Shown here: piece after piece, positions 52,122-62,609 of the stretch
How positions within the stretch are numbered: position 1 is the first letter of the stretch
How the letters are laid out: each line of letters opens with the position of its first letter
From: Sulfuriflexus sp.
GTDB taxonomy: Bacteria; Pseudomonadota; Gammaproteobacteria; AKS1
Reading direction: 5' to 3'
Assembly (NCBI GenBank): GCA_023134145.1
Contig: JAGLUW010000010.1
Coordinates: 62,001 to 126,000 of the forward strand
Length of the DNA: 64,000 nt
Translations under genes and position numbers: made by a program
Notes under the pieces: model-generated
What the model saw: only the letters and a program-made list of their open reading frames with translations
Databases searched by the model: none
Told to the model about the DNA's origin: nothing

Positions 52122-53041
52122 TGTCGAACGATAGCCACCCAATTGATGAATTACATACCCTAGTAGATTTTATTCGCTGGGGCGCAAGCCGCTTTGCTGA
52201 AGCAAAATTATATTATGGTCACGGAACTAATAATGCAGTTGATGATGCAATGGCCTTGGTGTTGCATACATTGCATTTGCCATTCGGACTATCGAGTGAG
52301 TTGTTTTCATCGCGATTAACGCGTAGCGAAAAACAAGCGATTTTAGAATTATTTGATCAGCGTATTAATAAGCGTATCCCGGTTCCTTATTTAACGAATG
52401 AGGCAGTGTTTGCCGGTTTAAGTTTTTATGTTGATGAACGTGTATTGGTACCTCGCTCACCGATTGCTGAATTAATAGAACAAGGTTTTTCACCGTGGGT
52501 TGATGCAGATAATGTTGAGCATGTATTAGATCTTTGTACTGGCAGTGGTTGTATTGCGATTGCTTGTGCAATGGCATTACCGTATGCGCAAGTTGATGCT
52601 TCAGATATTTCAAAGGATGCCTTAGCGGTTGCCGAGATGAATATTCAACGCCATCAGCTTGAGGGTCGAGTTCAGGCGTATCGAGCAGATTTGTTTGATG
52701 GCTTGCCAACACAGCGTTACGATTTAATTGTTAGTAACCCACCTTATGTAGATGCTGATGACATGGCAAGTTTGCCCGATGAATTTCACCATGAACCTAA
52801 ATTAGGTTTGGCATCAGGCAATGATGGGTTAGATGCTTGTGTGCAGATTCTTGCCGAAGCCAGCAATTGGTTAACGGATGAAGGCGTATTGATTGTGGAA
52901 GTGGGTAATAGCGCCCATGCCTTGGCAATGCGCTTCCCGAATGTGCCTTTTTTATGGTTAGAATTTGAGCGGGGCGGAGACGGTGTGTTCTTGCTTACTG
53001 CTAGTCAATTAAATGAATTTAAGAATGGTTTTATTGCGTAA
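52121..53041 (+). CDS. prmB: Ribosomal protein L3 glutamine methyltransferase PrmB
   Basis: SAM-dependent enzyme that methylates a glutamine of ribosomal protein L3. The 306-residue protein has the PrmB N-terminal part (about 1-110), VLVPRSPIAELI, the SAM loop VLDLCTGSGCIAIA and the glutamine-binding NPPYVDADDM. PrmB rather than PrmC is supported by the SPIAELI start motif and by aroC lying close downstream, as in other gammaproteobacteria. Confidence 0.95.
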   Translation: MSNDSHPIDELHTLVDFIRWGASRFAEAKLYYGHGTNNAVDDAMALVLHTLHLPFGLSSELFSSRLTRSEKQAILELFDQRINKRIPVPYLTNEAVFAGLSFYVDERVLVPRSPIAELIEQGFSPWVDADNVEHVLDLCTGSGCIAIACAMALPYAQVDASDISKDALAVAEMNIQRHQLEGRVQAYRADLFDGLPTQRYDLIVSNPPYVDADDMASLPDEFHHEPKLGLASGNDGLDACVQILAEASNWLTDEGVLIVEVGNSAHALAMRFPNVPFLWLEFERGGDGVFLLTASQLNEFKNGFIA

Positions 53042-53174
53042 GCGATAAAAAATGTACTGAAAGACCTGCCTTTTAAGAAATCTCTTGGTAAATAAGATTA
53101 TTTACTCTTAGCAATCAAGCCTTTACTGCGTGTTATTAATGAAACCACCATGAAGGCTTAAGTATCGGCGAAGA

Positions 53175-53188
53175 TTGATCCAGATCAT
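53175..53188 (+). promoter_or_regulatory. FNR/ANR-type site upstream of hemN
   Basis: TTGATCCAGATCAT matches the FNR consensus TTGAT-N4-ATCAA at nine of ten defined positions. It lies 57 bases before the hemN start. Anaerobic hemN genes are often activated by FNR/ANR, so the site fits its context. Confidence 0.72.
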
Positions 53189-53245
53189 TTCGAAGCGGCT
53201 TATGAGTAGGCATAATTTGGCGCACTATTAGCGAAAGATTACGTC

Positions 53246-54631
53246 ATGGAACAACAACTTGTTTTTGATACGCAGTTGCTAACGAAGTATGACGTTAGTG
53301 GGCCGCGTTATACTTCCTACCCAACTGCGCCACAGTTTAGCGAAGATTTTTGTGAGCAGAATTATCGCGATAGTATTGCCGAAAGTAATGGTGATTTTCT
53401 AGCTCGACCATTATCTATTTATATACATATTCCATTTTGTAATACGGTTTGTTTCTACTGTGGGTGCAACAAAGTAGTAACAAAAGATCGTAGTAAGGGC
53501 GCAGATTATCTTATTCGCTTGCATAAAGAAATTGCCATGCAAGCGGAAATGTTTGATGGTGATAGAATCGTTAAACAGATTCATCTCGGTGGTGGTACGC
53601 CTACATTTATCAATGACCCACAATTAACGGTATTGATGAATGAGTTGCATAAAAATTTCCCAATTGCTGAAGATGACATCGGCGAATATTCAATTGAAAT
53701 AGATCCTCGTGAAGCTAATAAAGAAACGATTATCATGTTGCGTGATATTGGTTTTAATCGTTTGAGCTTAGGTGTTCAGGATTTAGATAAGAGTGTTCAA
53801 TTAGCAGTTAACAGAGTTCAGTCTGAGCGAGAAACCTTCGACATAATTGATGCGGCTCGAGCAAGTAATTTTCGCTCTATCAGTCTTGATCTTATGTATG
53901 GCCTACCAAACCAAAGTGTTGATAGTTTTAGTCGTACTTTAGACAGAGTGATTGAAGCAAAACCAGATCGACTCTCATTGTTTAATTACGCGCACATGCC
54001 TAAGTTGTTTAAACCACAACGGCGTATTAATGAAGTAGATTTACCTAGTCCATCGGTTAAAATGGCGATCCTTAAACAAAGTATTCAGCAACTTGAAGAA
54101 GCGGGTTACATTTATATCGGCATGGATCATTTTGCCTTGCCAGATGACGAGCTGAGTATTGCGCAAAGCGAAGGAAAGCTACAGCGTAATTTCCAAGGCT
54201 ACTCAACACACGGTGATTGTGATTTATTAGCGATGGGGGTAACTGCAATTGGTCAAACACATAACAGTTTTAGTCAAAACCACCGCAATCTAGATGACTA
54301 CTACGCCGCTATTGATGCCGGTCATTTGCCTATTTTTCGTGGCATGACTTTAACTGCAGATGACCGACTCCGTGCCCGAGTTATTCAAGAACTTATTTGT
54401 CATTTTCGACTCGACTTTAATCTTATTTCCAAGCAATTCGATATTGATTTCAATGAATATTTTTCACATGAACTAACAAAATTATTGTCGATGGAGAAAG
54501 ATGGTTTGTTACAAGTGGAAGCCAATGCCATCGAGGTTTTGCCTGCGGGAAGGTTGTTGATACGTAATATTTGCATGGTGTTTGATGCTTATTTACAAAA
54601 AAATCAGCAACAATACTCAAAAGTCATCTAA
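53246..54631 (+). CDS. hemN: Oxygen-independent coproporphyrinogen III oxidase HemN
   Basis: Radical SAM enzyme of heme synthesis working without oxygen. The 461-residue protein has RYTSYPTAPQF at the start, the radical SAM motif HIPFCNTVCFYCGCNK, LGGGTPTF and the later SLDLMYGLP and MDHFALPDDEL. It is the true HemN form in length and motif content, not the HemW relative. A good FNR site precedes it. The heme demand of the many cytochromes in this window fits. Confidence 0.95.
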   Translation: MEQQLVFDTQLLTKYDVSGPRYTSYPTAPQFSEDFCEQNYRDSIAESNGDFLARPLSIYIHIPFCNTVCFYCGCNKVVTKDRSKGADYLIRLHKEIAMQAEMFDGDRIVKQIHLGGGTPTFINDPQLTVLMNELHKNFPIAEDDIGEYSIEIDPREANKETIIMLRDIGFNRLSLGVQDLDKSVQLAVNRVQSERETFDIIDAARASNFRSISLDLMYGLPNQSVDSFSRTLDRVIEAKPDRLSLFNYAHMPKLFKPQRRINEVDLPSPSVKMAILKQSIQQLEEAGYIYIGMDHFALPDDELSIAQSEGKLQRNFQGYSTHGDCDLLAMGVTAIGQTHNSFSQNHRNLDDYYAAIDAGHLPIFRGMTLTADDRLRARVIQELICHFRLDFNLISKQFDIDFNEYFSHELTKLLSMEKDGLLQVEANAIEVLPAGRLLIRNICMVFDAYLQKNQQQYSKVI

Positions 54632-54673
54632 TCTGAACTGACGCGGTGGTAAGAAACGGCTACAATGCTGGCC

Positions 54674-55771
54674 ATGTCAGGAAATTCAATTGGAAAATTA
54701 TTCGTTGTAACCGGTTTTGGCGAAAGCCACGGCCCAGCCATTGGCTGTATTGTTGACGGTTGCCCTCCGGGAATGGAACTTTGTGAGGCAGATCTGCAGG
54801 GTGATCTGGATCTGCGTAAGCCGGGTACTTCACGACATACTACACAGCGCCGTGAGTCAGATGAAGTTAAGATCCTTTCCGGTGTATTCGAAGGTAAGAC
54901 CACCGGTACGCCAATCGCCTTACAAATCCAGAATACTGACCAACGTTCTAAAGATTACTCCAAGATCATGGATAGTTTCCGTCCCGGACATGCCGATTAC
55001 ACCTATCAGCAAAAGTACGGCATGCGTGATTACCGTGGTGGTGGTCGTTCTTCTGCTCGTGAAACAGCAATGCGTGTTGCAGCGGGAGGCATTGCCAAGA
55101 AATACCTACGCGAACGTTACAATATTGAAATTCGTGGTTACTTATCTCAACTAGGGCCAATTGTGCCTGAGCAGTTTGATTGGGATGAAGTTCACAATAA
55201 TCCATTCTTTTGTCCTGATGCGAGCAAGGTTGCCGAGCTTGAAGCCTACATGGATGCCTTGCGTAAAGAAGGTAACTCAATCGGTGCCAAGGTCAGTGTT
55301 GTTGCTACCGGTGTGCCACCAGGTTGGGGCGAACCTATTTTTGATCGTCTTGATGCCGAGATTTCCCATTCATTAATGAGTATTAATGCGGTTAAAGGTG
55401 TTGAGATTGGCGCCGGTTTTGACAGCGTGACCCAAAAAGGCACCGAACATCGTGATGAGATCACACCGGAAGGATTCATTGGCAATAACGCCGGGGGCGT
55501 TCTTGGTGGTATTTCCAGTGGCCAAGACATTGTTGCGCACATTGCATTGAAGGCAACTTCAAGCCTGCGTTTGCCGGGTAAAAGCGTCAATGTAAAAGGT
55601 GAGGCGATTGAGGTGATAACCGAAGGTCGTCATGACCCTTGTGTTGGCATTCGTGCAACACCGATTGCAGAAGCCATGCTGGCGATCACGCTGATGGATC
55701 ACATGTTACGACATCGTGCACAGAATCAGGATGTTGAATCTCAAACACCCGTTATTCCTTCTGGCAGCTAA
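54674..55771 (+). CDS. aroC: Chorismate synthase AroC
   Basis: Converts EPSP to chorismate with reduced FMN. Conserved motifs are [40 protein letters not shown] and [13 protein letters not shown]. The frame opens at an ATG at 54665, but the protein family starts with MSGN, so the ATG at 54674 is chosen (365 residues). Neither has a strong ribosome site. It lies in the conserved prmB-aroC-MFS order. Confidence 0.96.
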   Translation: MSGNSIGKLFVVTGFGESHGPAIGCIVDGCPPGMELCEADLQGDLDLRKPGTSRHTTQRRESDEVKILSGVFEGKTTGTPIALQIQNTDQRSKDYSKIMDSFRPGHADYTYQQKYGMRDYRGGGRSSARETAMRVAAGGIAKKYLRERYNIEIRGYLSQLGPIVPEQFDWDEVHNNPFFCPDASKVAELEAYMDALRKEGNSIGAKVSVVATGVPPGWGEPIFDRLDAEISHSLMSINAVKGVEIGAGFDSVTQKGTEHRDEITPEGFIGNNAGGVLGGISSGQDIVAHIALKATSSLRLPGKSVNVKGEAIEVITEGRHDPCVGIRATPIAEAMLAITLMDHMLRHRAQNQDVESQTPVIPSGS

Positions 55772-55803
55772 GTCGAAACTAACCACCCAAGCCTACTGAA
55801 AAG

Positions 55804-56958
55804 ATGACGACTCCCTCGGCTACTCCTTACTGGCGTCTGTCAGGTTTCTATTTATTCTATTTTGCCTCGATTGGTGTGCTGGTTCCTTATTGGCCGCTTT
55901 ACCTTGAGTCGCTCGACTTTGGTCCCCGTGAAATTGGTGAGTTAATGGCCGTGGTCATGGCAACCAAGATCATTGCGCCAAATATTTGGGGTTGGATTGC
56001 AGACCATACCGGTAAGCGCATGATGATCGTGCGTGGTGGTTCTTTATTAGCCTGTATTTTTTTCGCAGGAGTATTCTGGGGCGATTCTTATTTATGGATC
56101 GCTCTAACAATGGCCGCGTTCAGTTTCTTTTGGAATGCAACCTTGCCGCAATTTGAAGCGACGACATTTAACTACTTACATGAGGAAACGCATCGCTATA
56201 GTTTTATTCGGCTATGGGGCTCAATTGGTTTTGTGGTTGCGGCGGTATTGATTGGTTATCTTCTTGAAACATCAACCGCGCGTATTGTACCGATTGCAAT
56301 GTTAATTATGTTCGTGTTGATTTGGTTAAACAGTTTAGTTGTTCCAGAACGTTCGGCAGGGCATTTACCTTTAGATGAAAATTCTATTATCAAGGTAATA
56401 AAACGCCCTGAAGTCTTAGCTTTAATTACCGTGGTTTTTTTAATGCAGGCGAGTCACGGTCCGTATTACACTTTCTATAGTATTTACCTAGAAGATAATG
56501 GCTATTCAAAAACAATTATTGGTGGTCTATGGGCATTCGGTGTTGTTGCTGAAGTCGGTGTGTTTTTAGTAATGCACAAATTGATTCCACGTTTTGGTTT
56601 ACGCAATATGCTGCTGTTTAGTTTATTGGTAGCGAGTCTGCGTTGGTTATTATTGGGTTCCTATGTTGAATCTTTTGTGATGATTGTCATTATTCAGCTA
56701 GGGCATGCGGCAACCTTTGGTGTTTTTCATGCGGTTGCAATTCAATACTTTCATAATTATTTTCGTGGCCGACATCAAGGTCGGGGTCAAGCGCTATATA
56801 GCAGTATGAGTTTTGGTGCTGGCGGCGCCTTGGGTGCATTGCTTGCGGGTTACACCTGGTCACTCGGCGCGACATTAACATATGGGATTGCCGCTGCGAT
56901 TAGTATGTTGGCAGTCGTTATTACTTTGTTGTTTGTGCGCGATCAGCCATCTGAATAA
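55804..56958 (+). CDS. MFS transporter (HcaT/NupG-like)
   Basis: Major facilitator protein of 384 residues with twelve helices. It opens with FYFASIGVLVPYWPLYL-type sequence and GWIADHTGKRMM, the MFS loop motif, and resembles the 3-phenylpropionate/nucleoside proton symporter branch. The substrate is not known; the gene is conserved next to aroC in gammaproteobacteria. Its last 38 bases overlap the LysR gene on the other strand. Confidence 0.85.
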   Translation: MTTPSATPYWRLSGFYLFYFASIGVLVPYWPLYLESLDFGPREIGELMAVVMATKIIAPNIWGWIADHTGKRMMIVRGGSLLACIFFAGVFWGDSYLWIALTMAAFSFFWNATLPQFEATTFNYLHEETHRYSFIRLWGSIGFVVAAVLIGYLLETSTARIVPIAMLIMFVLIWLNSLVVPERSAGHLPLDENSIIKVIKRPEVLALITVVFLMQASHGPYYTFYSIYLEDNGYSKTIIGGLWAFGVVAEVGVFLVMHKLIPRFGLRNMLLFSLLVASLRWLLLGSYVESFVMIVIIQLGHAATFGVFHAVAIQYFHNYFRGRHQGRGQALYSSMSFGAGGALGALLAGYTWSLGATLTYGIAAAISMLAVVITLLFVRDQPSE

Positions 56959-57811
56959 GCAAGTCACACATCGCTTGTGCGGCATTTGATAAGGTGCGAT
57001 CACTGTGATGCACAATACCTAGTTGACGACTTAGATTCACACCTTTCACTTCTATTGAACACAATTCAGAATGAATCATCGTTTCAGGTAACACACTCCA
57101 ACCCAAACCGATTTCCACCATCATACGAATGGTTTCTAAATAGTTTGTTGATAGTCTCACTTGTAACTTAATGTCCGCGGGCTGCAGCATTTCTTCAATC
57201 ACTTCTCGTGTAAACGTGCCACGTGCAGGCAGTATCGCGGGGTGATCTGCCAATGACTGCAACTGAATATTTGTCTCGGTTGTTAAGGGGTGATCTTTGC
57301 TGGTGACAATATGCAGAGGATCGTTCCAGAGCGGAATCAATGTCAGTGGATCGGTATTGTCGGGGGGCAGGGTAACAATGCCAAGTTCTAACTCACCATG
57401 TAAGACGGCTTTGCAGGCTAACTCGGAATCAAGAAACTGCATATCGAGTTCTACATCGGGAAATGACTGATTATAGTTTCTTAAAACAGGCGGTAAACGA
57501 TGCAAGCCAATGTGATGGCTGGTACCGATATGCAGCTGGCCAGTAACAGAGGATGAAAGGTTACTAATCGCGCGTTGGCTATCCTGTACTTCATTAATAA
57601 TATTTTGCGCCCTCGGTAATAGAGCTCGACCGGCTTCGGTTAGTTGGATCTTGCGGCCAAGGCGATCAAATAGACGATTATTCAGCTCAGCTTCAAGGCT
57701 CGCAATTCGTTTACTGACGGCAGGTTGGGTTAAATGCAGGGCGTCAGCAGCAGCTGAAAAAGATGCATTTTCAGAGACACTGACAAAAGCCTGTAAACCA
57801 GCGATATCCAT
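56921..57811 (-). CDS. LysR-type regulator divergent from leuC
   Basis: LysR-family regulator of 296 residues with an N-terminal winged helix (about 1-62, SFSAAADALHLTQPAVSKRIASLE) and a C-terminal effector-binding domain. It is divergent from leuCDB, where a LysR regulator is common; control of the leu genes is likely but not proven. A dyad with LysR spacing is in the gap. Its 3' end overlaps the end of the MFS gene. Confidence 0.92.
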   Translation of the reverse strand: MDIAGLQAFVSVSENASFSAAADALHLTQPAVSKRIASLEAELNNRLFDRLGRKIQLTEAGRALLPRAQNIINEVQDSQRAISNLSSSVTGQLHIGTSHHIGLHRLPPVLRNYNQSFPDVELDMQFLDSELACKAVLHGELELGIVTLPPDNTDPLTLIPLWNDPLHIVTSKDHPLTTETNIQLQSLADHPAILPARGTFTREVIEEMLQPADIKLQVRLSTNYLETIRMMVEIGLGWSVLPETMIHSELCSIEVKGVNLSRQLGIVHHSDRTLSNAAQAMCDLLIQMADRAQTTK

Positions 57812-57819
57812 GTAATCAC

Positions 57820-57835
57820 TATAGCTCTATCTATA
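57820..57835. promoter_or_regulatory. Candidate LysR operator (TATAG-N6-CTATA)
   Basis: A perfect dyad TATAG-CTCTAT-CTATA lies in the 112-base gap between the LysR gene and leuC, close to the LysR start. Its length and A/T ends fit the T-N11-A rule for LysR binding sites, consistent with self-control and regulation of leuC. Confidence 0.45.
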
Positions 57836-57923
57836 ACTATTTGGAATAGAAAATATAATAAATATGAATTTGTTTTATGTGTTCGGCAGGCGTAGTCTAG
57901 CCCTCCTAAATTAGGAGAAGACA

Positions 57924-59339
57924 ATGGCTGGGCAAACACTTTACGACAAATTATGGGATAGCCACGTGGTGCGCATTGAAGATAATGGCACGGCGCTACT
58001 CTATATAGATCGTCACCTTGTCCATGAAGTGACTTCACCGCAGGCCTTTGAAGGTTTGCGCACGGCGGGTCGCAAACCATGGCGGGTCGATAGCATTGTT
58101 GCAACGCCGGATCATAATGTACCGACAACCGATCGTAGTGCCGGTATCACCGATCCTGTGGCACGCTTACAGGTTGAGACCTTGGATCAAAACTGCGCGG
58201 AGTTCGGTTTAACCGAATTTGGTATGGACGATATTCGTCAAGGTATCGTGCATGTTATTGGGCCTGAGCAGGGCGCAACCTTACCCGGTATGACCGTGGT
58301 GTGTGGAGACTCACATACTTCGACTCATGGCGCCTTTGGCGCATTGGCATTTGGTATTGGTACTTCTGAAGTTGAGCATGTCATTGCAACGCAGTGTTTG
58401 TTACAAACTAAATCCAAGAATATGTTGGTGAGTGTTGATGGTGATGTTGCGGAAGGTGTAACCGCTAAAGATATTGTCTTGCGCATTATTGGTGAGATCG
58501 GCACAGCCGGTGGAACTGGTTATGCGATTGAATTTGGTGGCACAGCAATTCAAGCTTTATCCATTGAAGGACGTATGACCGTTTGTAATATGGCCATTGA
58601 AGCGGGTGCACGTGCAGGCATGGTCGCTGTCGATGATGCGACGATTGATTATGTGCATGGCCGACCTTATGCGCCAAATGAGCAACAGTGGGATGCTGCA
58701 GTGGAACAATGGCAAACATTACACAGTGATGATGATGCTAAGTTCGATACAGTTGTGAGGATTGAGGCAGCAAGTATTCGTCCGCAAGTAACTTGGGGAA
58801 CATCACCTGAGATGGTTATCGCGGTTGATGCAACAATCCCGGATCCCGCATCTGAAAAAGATGAAGTGAAACGTGAAGGTATGCAACGTGCATTGGATTA
58901 CATGGGCTTGACTGCCAACACACCGATTGAAGAAATCAGCGTTGATAAAGTCTTTATTGGTTCATGTACTAATTCACGTATTGAAGATTTACGTGCTGCG
59001 GCTGATGTTGCGAAAGGTCGCAAGGTAGCAGATAACATTAAGCTTGCTTTAGTCGTACCGGGTTCCGGTTTGGTTAAACAACAAGCCGAAGCAGAAGGGC
59101 TTGATAAAATATTTATTGAAGCCGGTTTTGAATGGCGTGAACCTGGTTGTTCAATGTGTCTTGCGATGAATGCAGATCGTCTTGAAGACGGTGAGCGTTG
59201 TGCATCAACTTCAAATCGAAATTTTGAAGGCCGGCAAGGTCGCGGTGGACGTACACATTTGGTTGGGCCAGCAATGGCTGCTGCCGCAGCGGTAGTCGGT
59301 CATTTTACTGATGTTACAAACATGAAGCAGGCAGGATAA
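57924..59339 (+). CDS. leuC: 3-isopropylmalate dehydratase large subunit LeuC
   Basis: Aconitase-type [4Fe-4S] enzyme that isomerises 2- to 3-isopropylmalate in leucine synthesis. The 471-residue protein has [20 protein letters not shown], the cluster cysteines in [13 protein letters not shown] and [11 protein letters not shown], and [23 protein letters not shown] site precedes its ATG. It is the first gene of leuC-leuD-leuB. Confidence 0.97.
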   Translation: MAGQTLYDKLWDSHVVRIEDNGTALLYIDRHLVHEVTSPQAFEGLRTAGRKPWRVDSIVATPDHNVPTTDRSAGITDPVARLQVETLDQNCAEFGLTEFGMDDIRQGIVHVIGPEQGATLPGMTVVCGDSHTSTHGAFGALAFGIGTSEVEHVIATQCLLQTKSKNMLVSVDGDVAEGVTAKDIVLRIIGEIGTAGGTGYAIEFGGTAIQALSIEGRMTVCNMAIEAGARAGMVAVDDATIDYVHGRPYAPNEQQWDAAVEQWQTLHSDDDAKFDTVVRIEAASIRPQVTWGTSPEMVIAVDATIPDPASEKDEVKREGMQRALDYMGLTANTPIEEISVDKVFIGSCTNSRIEDLRAAADVAKGRKVADNIKLALVVPGSGLVKQQAEAEGLDKIFIEAGFEWREPGCSMCLAMNADRLEDGERCASTSNRNFEGRQGRGGRTHLVGPAMAAAAAVVGHFTDVTNMKQAG

Positions 59340-59343
59340 GACA

Positions 59344-59991
59344 ATGGATGCATTTACAAAATTAGATGGAATCGTATTGCCATTGGATCGAGCTAATGTT
59401 GATACCGATGCGATTATTCCGAAACAGTTTTTAAAATCGATTAAGCGCAGTGGTTTTGGTGTAAATTTATTTGATGACTGGCGCTACCTTGATACGGGTG
59501 AGCCAGGCATGGATAACAGTACGCGTCCTATTAACGAAGATTTTATTTTAAACAAACCTCGTTACCAAGGCGCGCAGATATTATTAGCGCGTAAAAACTT
59601 TGGTTGTGGCTCATCACGTGAGCATGCGCCCTGGGCTTTATTAGATTATGGCTTTCGTGTCGTGATTGCGCCAAGTTATGCAGATATCTTTTTTAACAAT
59701 TGTTTTAAGAACGGTATCTTGCCAATTACTTTTGACGAAGAGGTTGTTAGTAAATTATTCAAAGAGGTTGAGTCAGTTGAAGGATATCAATTAAGCGTTG
59801 ATCTCGAAGCGCAAACGGTAACAACACCATCAGGTGATGTATTGAGTTTCGATGTTGATGAATTCCGTAAACACTGCTTAATTAATGGTTTGGATGATAT
59901 CGGTTTAACCTTGCAGCACATAGATGACATTAAAGCCTATGAAGAAAGGCAGAAACAGAATGCACCATGGTTATTTAGCAAAGTTATTTGA
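59344..59991 (+). CDS. leuD: 3-isopropylmalate dehydratase small subunit LeuD
   Basis: Partner of LeuC, 215 residues. Characteristic are [16 protein letters not shown] and [18 protein letters not shown] near the substrate site. It starts four bases after leuC, with AGGA before its ATG. Confidence 0.97.
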   Translation: MDAFTKLDGIVLPLDRANVDTDAIIPKQFLKSIKRSGFGVNLFDDWRYLDTGEPGMDNSTRPINEDFILNKPRYQGAQILLARKNFGCGSSREHAPWALLDYGFRVVIAPSYADIFFNNCFKNGILPITFDEEVVSKLFKEVESVEGYQLSVDLEAQTVTTPSGDVLSFDVDEFRKHCLINGLDDIGLTLQHIDDIKAYEERQKQNAPWLFSKVI

Positions 59992-60023
59992 CTAAAAGAA
60001 CAGAATACACAGGATTAACAATT

Positions 60024-61106
60024 ATGAAAATTGCAATTTTACCCGGTGACGGAATTGGTACTGAGATTATGGCTGAGGCCGTTAAGGTTATTGAATGCCT
60101 TAACACTGATTTTGGTCTTAACGCTGAAATGGAAAAGGGTCTTGTTGGTGGTGCGGGTTACGATGCGCATGGTCACCCATTACCAGAAGAAACATTGACA
60201 TTGGTTAAAGATGCCGACGCAATCATGCTGGGTGCAGTTGGTGGTTATAAATGGGAGTCATTGGATATTGTAGTGCGCCCTGAAAAAGGTCTGCTTGGCT
60301 TGCGTAGTGAATTAGAATTATTTTCTAATCTACGTCCTGCGATTTTATATCCACAACTTGCAGATGCTTCAAGCCTAAAGCCTGAAGTGGTTTCAGGTTT
60401 AGATATTATGATTGTGCGTGAACTCACAGGTGGCATTTACTTTGGTCAACCACGCGGCATTCGCATATTAGAAGATGGCCAGCGCCAAGGTTATAATACT
60501 TTGGTTTATTCCGAATCAGAAGTTGAACGCATAGGTCGCAATGCATTTGATATTGCGATGAAGCGTGATCGTCGTCTTTGTTCAGTTGATAAGGCTAACG
60601 TTTTAGAAGTGACTGAGATGTGGCGTGAAGTTATGATCGAAGTATCAAAAGATTATCCTGATGTTGAATTAAGTCATATGTATGTTGATAACGCAGCGAT
60701 GCAATTAGTTCGCGCGCCAAAACAGTTTGACGTAATGGTAACAACAAATATGTTTGGCGATATTCTTTCTGATTGTGCAGCAATGTTGACCGGTTCAATT
60801 GGTATGTTGCCATCGGCATCATTGGATGCGAACGGTAAAGGCATGTACGAACCGATTCATGGTTCGGCGCCGGATATTGCGGGACAAAATAAAGCCAACC
60901 CATTAGCAACGATTCTTTCTGTTGCAATGATGTTGCGTTATACCTTTGACAACAATGAAATGGCACAGCGTATTGATGCGGCGGTGGGTTCAGTGCTTGA
61001 TCAAGGTTTACGTACGATTGATATTAGCTCGGATGGCATGAAGGAAATTGGTACTGCCGAAATGGGCGATGCCGTTGTTGCAGCGATGCGTGCAAATAAA
61101 GTATAA
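60024..61106 (+). CDS. leuB: 3-isopropylmalate dehydrogenase LeuB
   Basis: Oxidises and decarboxylates 3-isopropylmalate. The protein has 360 residues from the ATG at 60024, preceded by AGGA nine bases upstream; an upstream in-frame extension of twelve codons overlaps leuD and lacks family similarity. Seen are [20 protein letters not shown] and [18 protein letters not shown], the NAD-binding loop. Third gene of the leu run. Confidence 0.97.
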   Translation: MKIAILPGDGIGTEIMAEAVKVIECLNTDFGLNAEMEKGLVGGAGYDAHGHPLPEETLTLVKDADAIMLGAVGGYKWESLDIVVRPEKGLLGLRSELELFSNLRPAILYPQLADASSLKPEVVSGLDIMIVRELTGGIYFGQPRGIRILEDGQRQGYNTLVYSESEVERIGRNAFDIAMKRDRRLCSVDKANVLEVTEMWREVMIEVSKDYPDVELSHMYVDNAAMQLVRAPKQFDVMVTTNMFGDILSDCAAMLTGSIGMLPSASLDANGKGMYEPIHGSAPDIAGQNKANPLATILSVAMMLRYTFDNNEMAQRIDAAVGSVLDQGLRTIDISSDGMKEIGTAEMGDAVVAAMRANKV

Positions 61107-61185
61107 ATATTAGTTGTTTGGCGTTCTTAGCGTTTTGACGGTTAATAAATAAAAAATTACGATTAAAGGTTTAGGAGTTACGGAA

Positions 61186-62298
61186 ATGCGTACAGGTTTA
61201 ATTGGTTGGCGAGGTATGGTGGGTTCGGTTCTGATGCAGCGCATGCGTGAGGAAAAAGACTTTGATTTAATCGAACCCGTATTTTTCACAACATCACAAA
61301 CGGGTCAAGCGGGTCCTGATGTTGGCAAAGATGTGCCTTCATTAAAAGATGCCAAAGATATTGCTGAGTTATCGAAGATGGAAGTTATCATCTCTTGTCA
61401 GGGCGGAGATTACACTGAGGAAGTTTATCCTCAACTTCGCAAATCTGGCTGGAAGGGTTACTGGATTGATGCTGCATCATCTTTGCGTATGGAAGATGAA
61501 AGTGTGATTGTCCTCGACCCTGTGAATATGGATGTGATTAAAGATTCATTAGCTAAAGGTGGCAAGACCTTCGTTGGCGGTAACTGTACGGTCAGTTTAA
61601 TGTTGATGGCGATTGGTGGTTTGTTCAAACAAAATCTCGTTGAATGGATTAGCCCAATGACTTATCAAGCTGCATCGGGCGCTGGCGCAAAGAACATGCG
61701 TGAATTAATTACACAAATGGGCGCGATTCATGATGACGTAAAAGGTTTGGTTGATGATCCCGCCTCAGCGATCCTAGATATTGATCGCCAAGTGACTAAC
61801 TTCATGCGCGGTGATAGTTACCCAGTTGATCAGTGGGGCGTGCCTTTAGCGGGTAGTTTGATCCCTTGGTTGGATTCACAACTGGAATCGGGACAAACTC
61901 GTGAAGAGTGGAAGGCGCAAGTTGAAACTAACAAGATCCTTGGTACTTCAGCGAACCCAACCCCGATTGACGGTATCTGCGTGCGAATTGGTGCAATGCG
62001 TTGTCACAGTCAGGCAATGACCATTAAATTGAATAAAGATGTGCCTTTGGATGAAATCGACAACATCCTTGCTGAGGCCAATGATTGGGTTAAAGTTGTA
62101 CCAAATGACCGTGATATCAGCATGAAAGAACTCACTCCGGCTGCCGTTACCGGTACTTTGGATGTGCCAGTGGGGCGTTTACGTAAATTAACCATGGGTA
62201 ATGACTATTTGTCAGCCTTCACCGTGGGTGATCAGTTGTTATGGGGGGCTGCAGAGCCACTTCGACGCATGCTACGTATCGTACTAGAGCAAAAATAA
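61186..62298 (+). CDS. asd: Aspartate-semialdehyde dehydrogenase Asd
   Basis: Reduces aspartyl phosphate to the semialdehyde for lysine, threonine, methionine and cell-wall synthesis. The 370-residue enzyme has the NADP loop [16 protein letters not shown], the catalytic cysteine in [10 protein letters not shown] and [13 protein letters not shown]. Length and motifs fit the proteobacterial type. It follows leuB by 79 bases and is followed by a terminator. Confidence 0.97.
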   Translation: MRTGLIGWRGMVGSVLMQRMREEKDFDLIEPVFFTTSQTGQAGPDVGKDVPSLKDAKDIAELSKMEVIISCQGGDYTEEVYPQLRKSGWKGYWIDAASSLRMEDESVIVLDPVNMDVIKDSLAKGGKTFVGGNCTVSLMLMAIGGLFKQNLVEWISPMTYQAASGAGAKNMRELITQMGAIHDDVKGLVDDPASAILDIDRQVTNFMRGDSYPVDQWGVPLAGSLIPWLDSQLESGQTREEWKAQVETNKILGTSANPTPIDGICVRIGAMRCHSQAMTIKLNKDVPLDEIDNILAEANDWVKVVPNDRDISMKELTPAAVTGTLDVPVGRLRKLTMGNDYLSAFTVGDQLLWGAAEPLRRMLRIVLEQK

Positions 62299-62352
62299 TC
62301 GAAAATATCCTTTTAATACAGAGGGATAGTTTGTTTTAGCGTTATAACCTTG

Positions 62353-62388
62353 ATCGCTGGTTAGGATGGTTTCCTAGCAGCGATTTTT
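62353..62388 (+). terminator. Terminator after asd
   Basis: ATCGCTG (62353-62359) pairs with CAGCGAT (62378-62384), with further AGGA/TCCT pairing inside, and runs into a T-stretch. It lies 55 bases past asd and separates it from the FimV-like gene. Confidence 0.75.
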
Positions 62389-62467
62389 CATTATTGAGCT
62401 ATTCTTTAATCTTCTTATTAGGATGAGGGCTGGTCGATAGTTTTTCATCATGAAATTTGTAAAATGC

Positions 62468-62521
62468 TAACTATAATGTATAGTTACAAGAACTATATAA
62501 AGGCCATTCTAGTTAATGGCC
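62468..62521. repeat. Small inverted repeats upstream of fimV-like gene
   Basis: AACTATA-TATAGTT (a 7-base dyad, about 62469-62485) and the hairpin GGCCATT (62502-62508) with AATGGCC (62515-62521) lie in the 311-base gap between asd and the FimV-like gene. They could be operator or 5' UTR structure. No gene is visible in the gap. Confidence 0.4.
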
Positions 62522-62609
62522 GATAACCCTGTGATAATAGGGACAGACTGACACTGTGAATATCTCTGTGCGGTCAATAATTATAATGAATAGAAATGGA
62601 GTAGGGACG

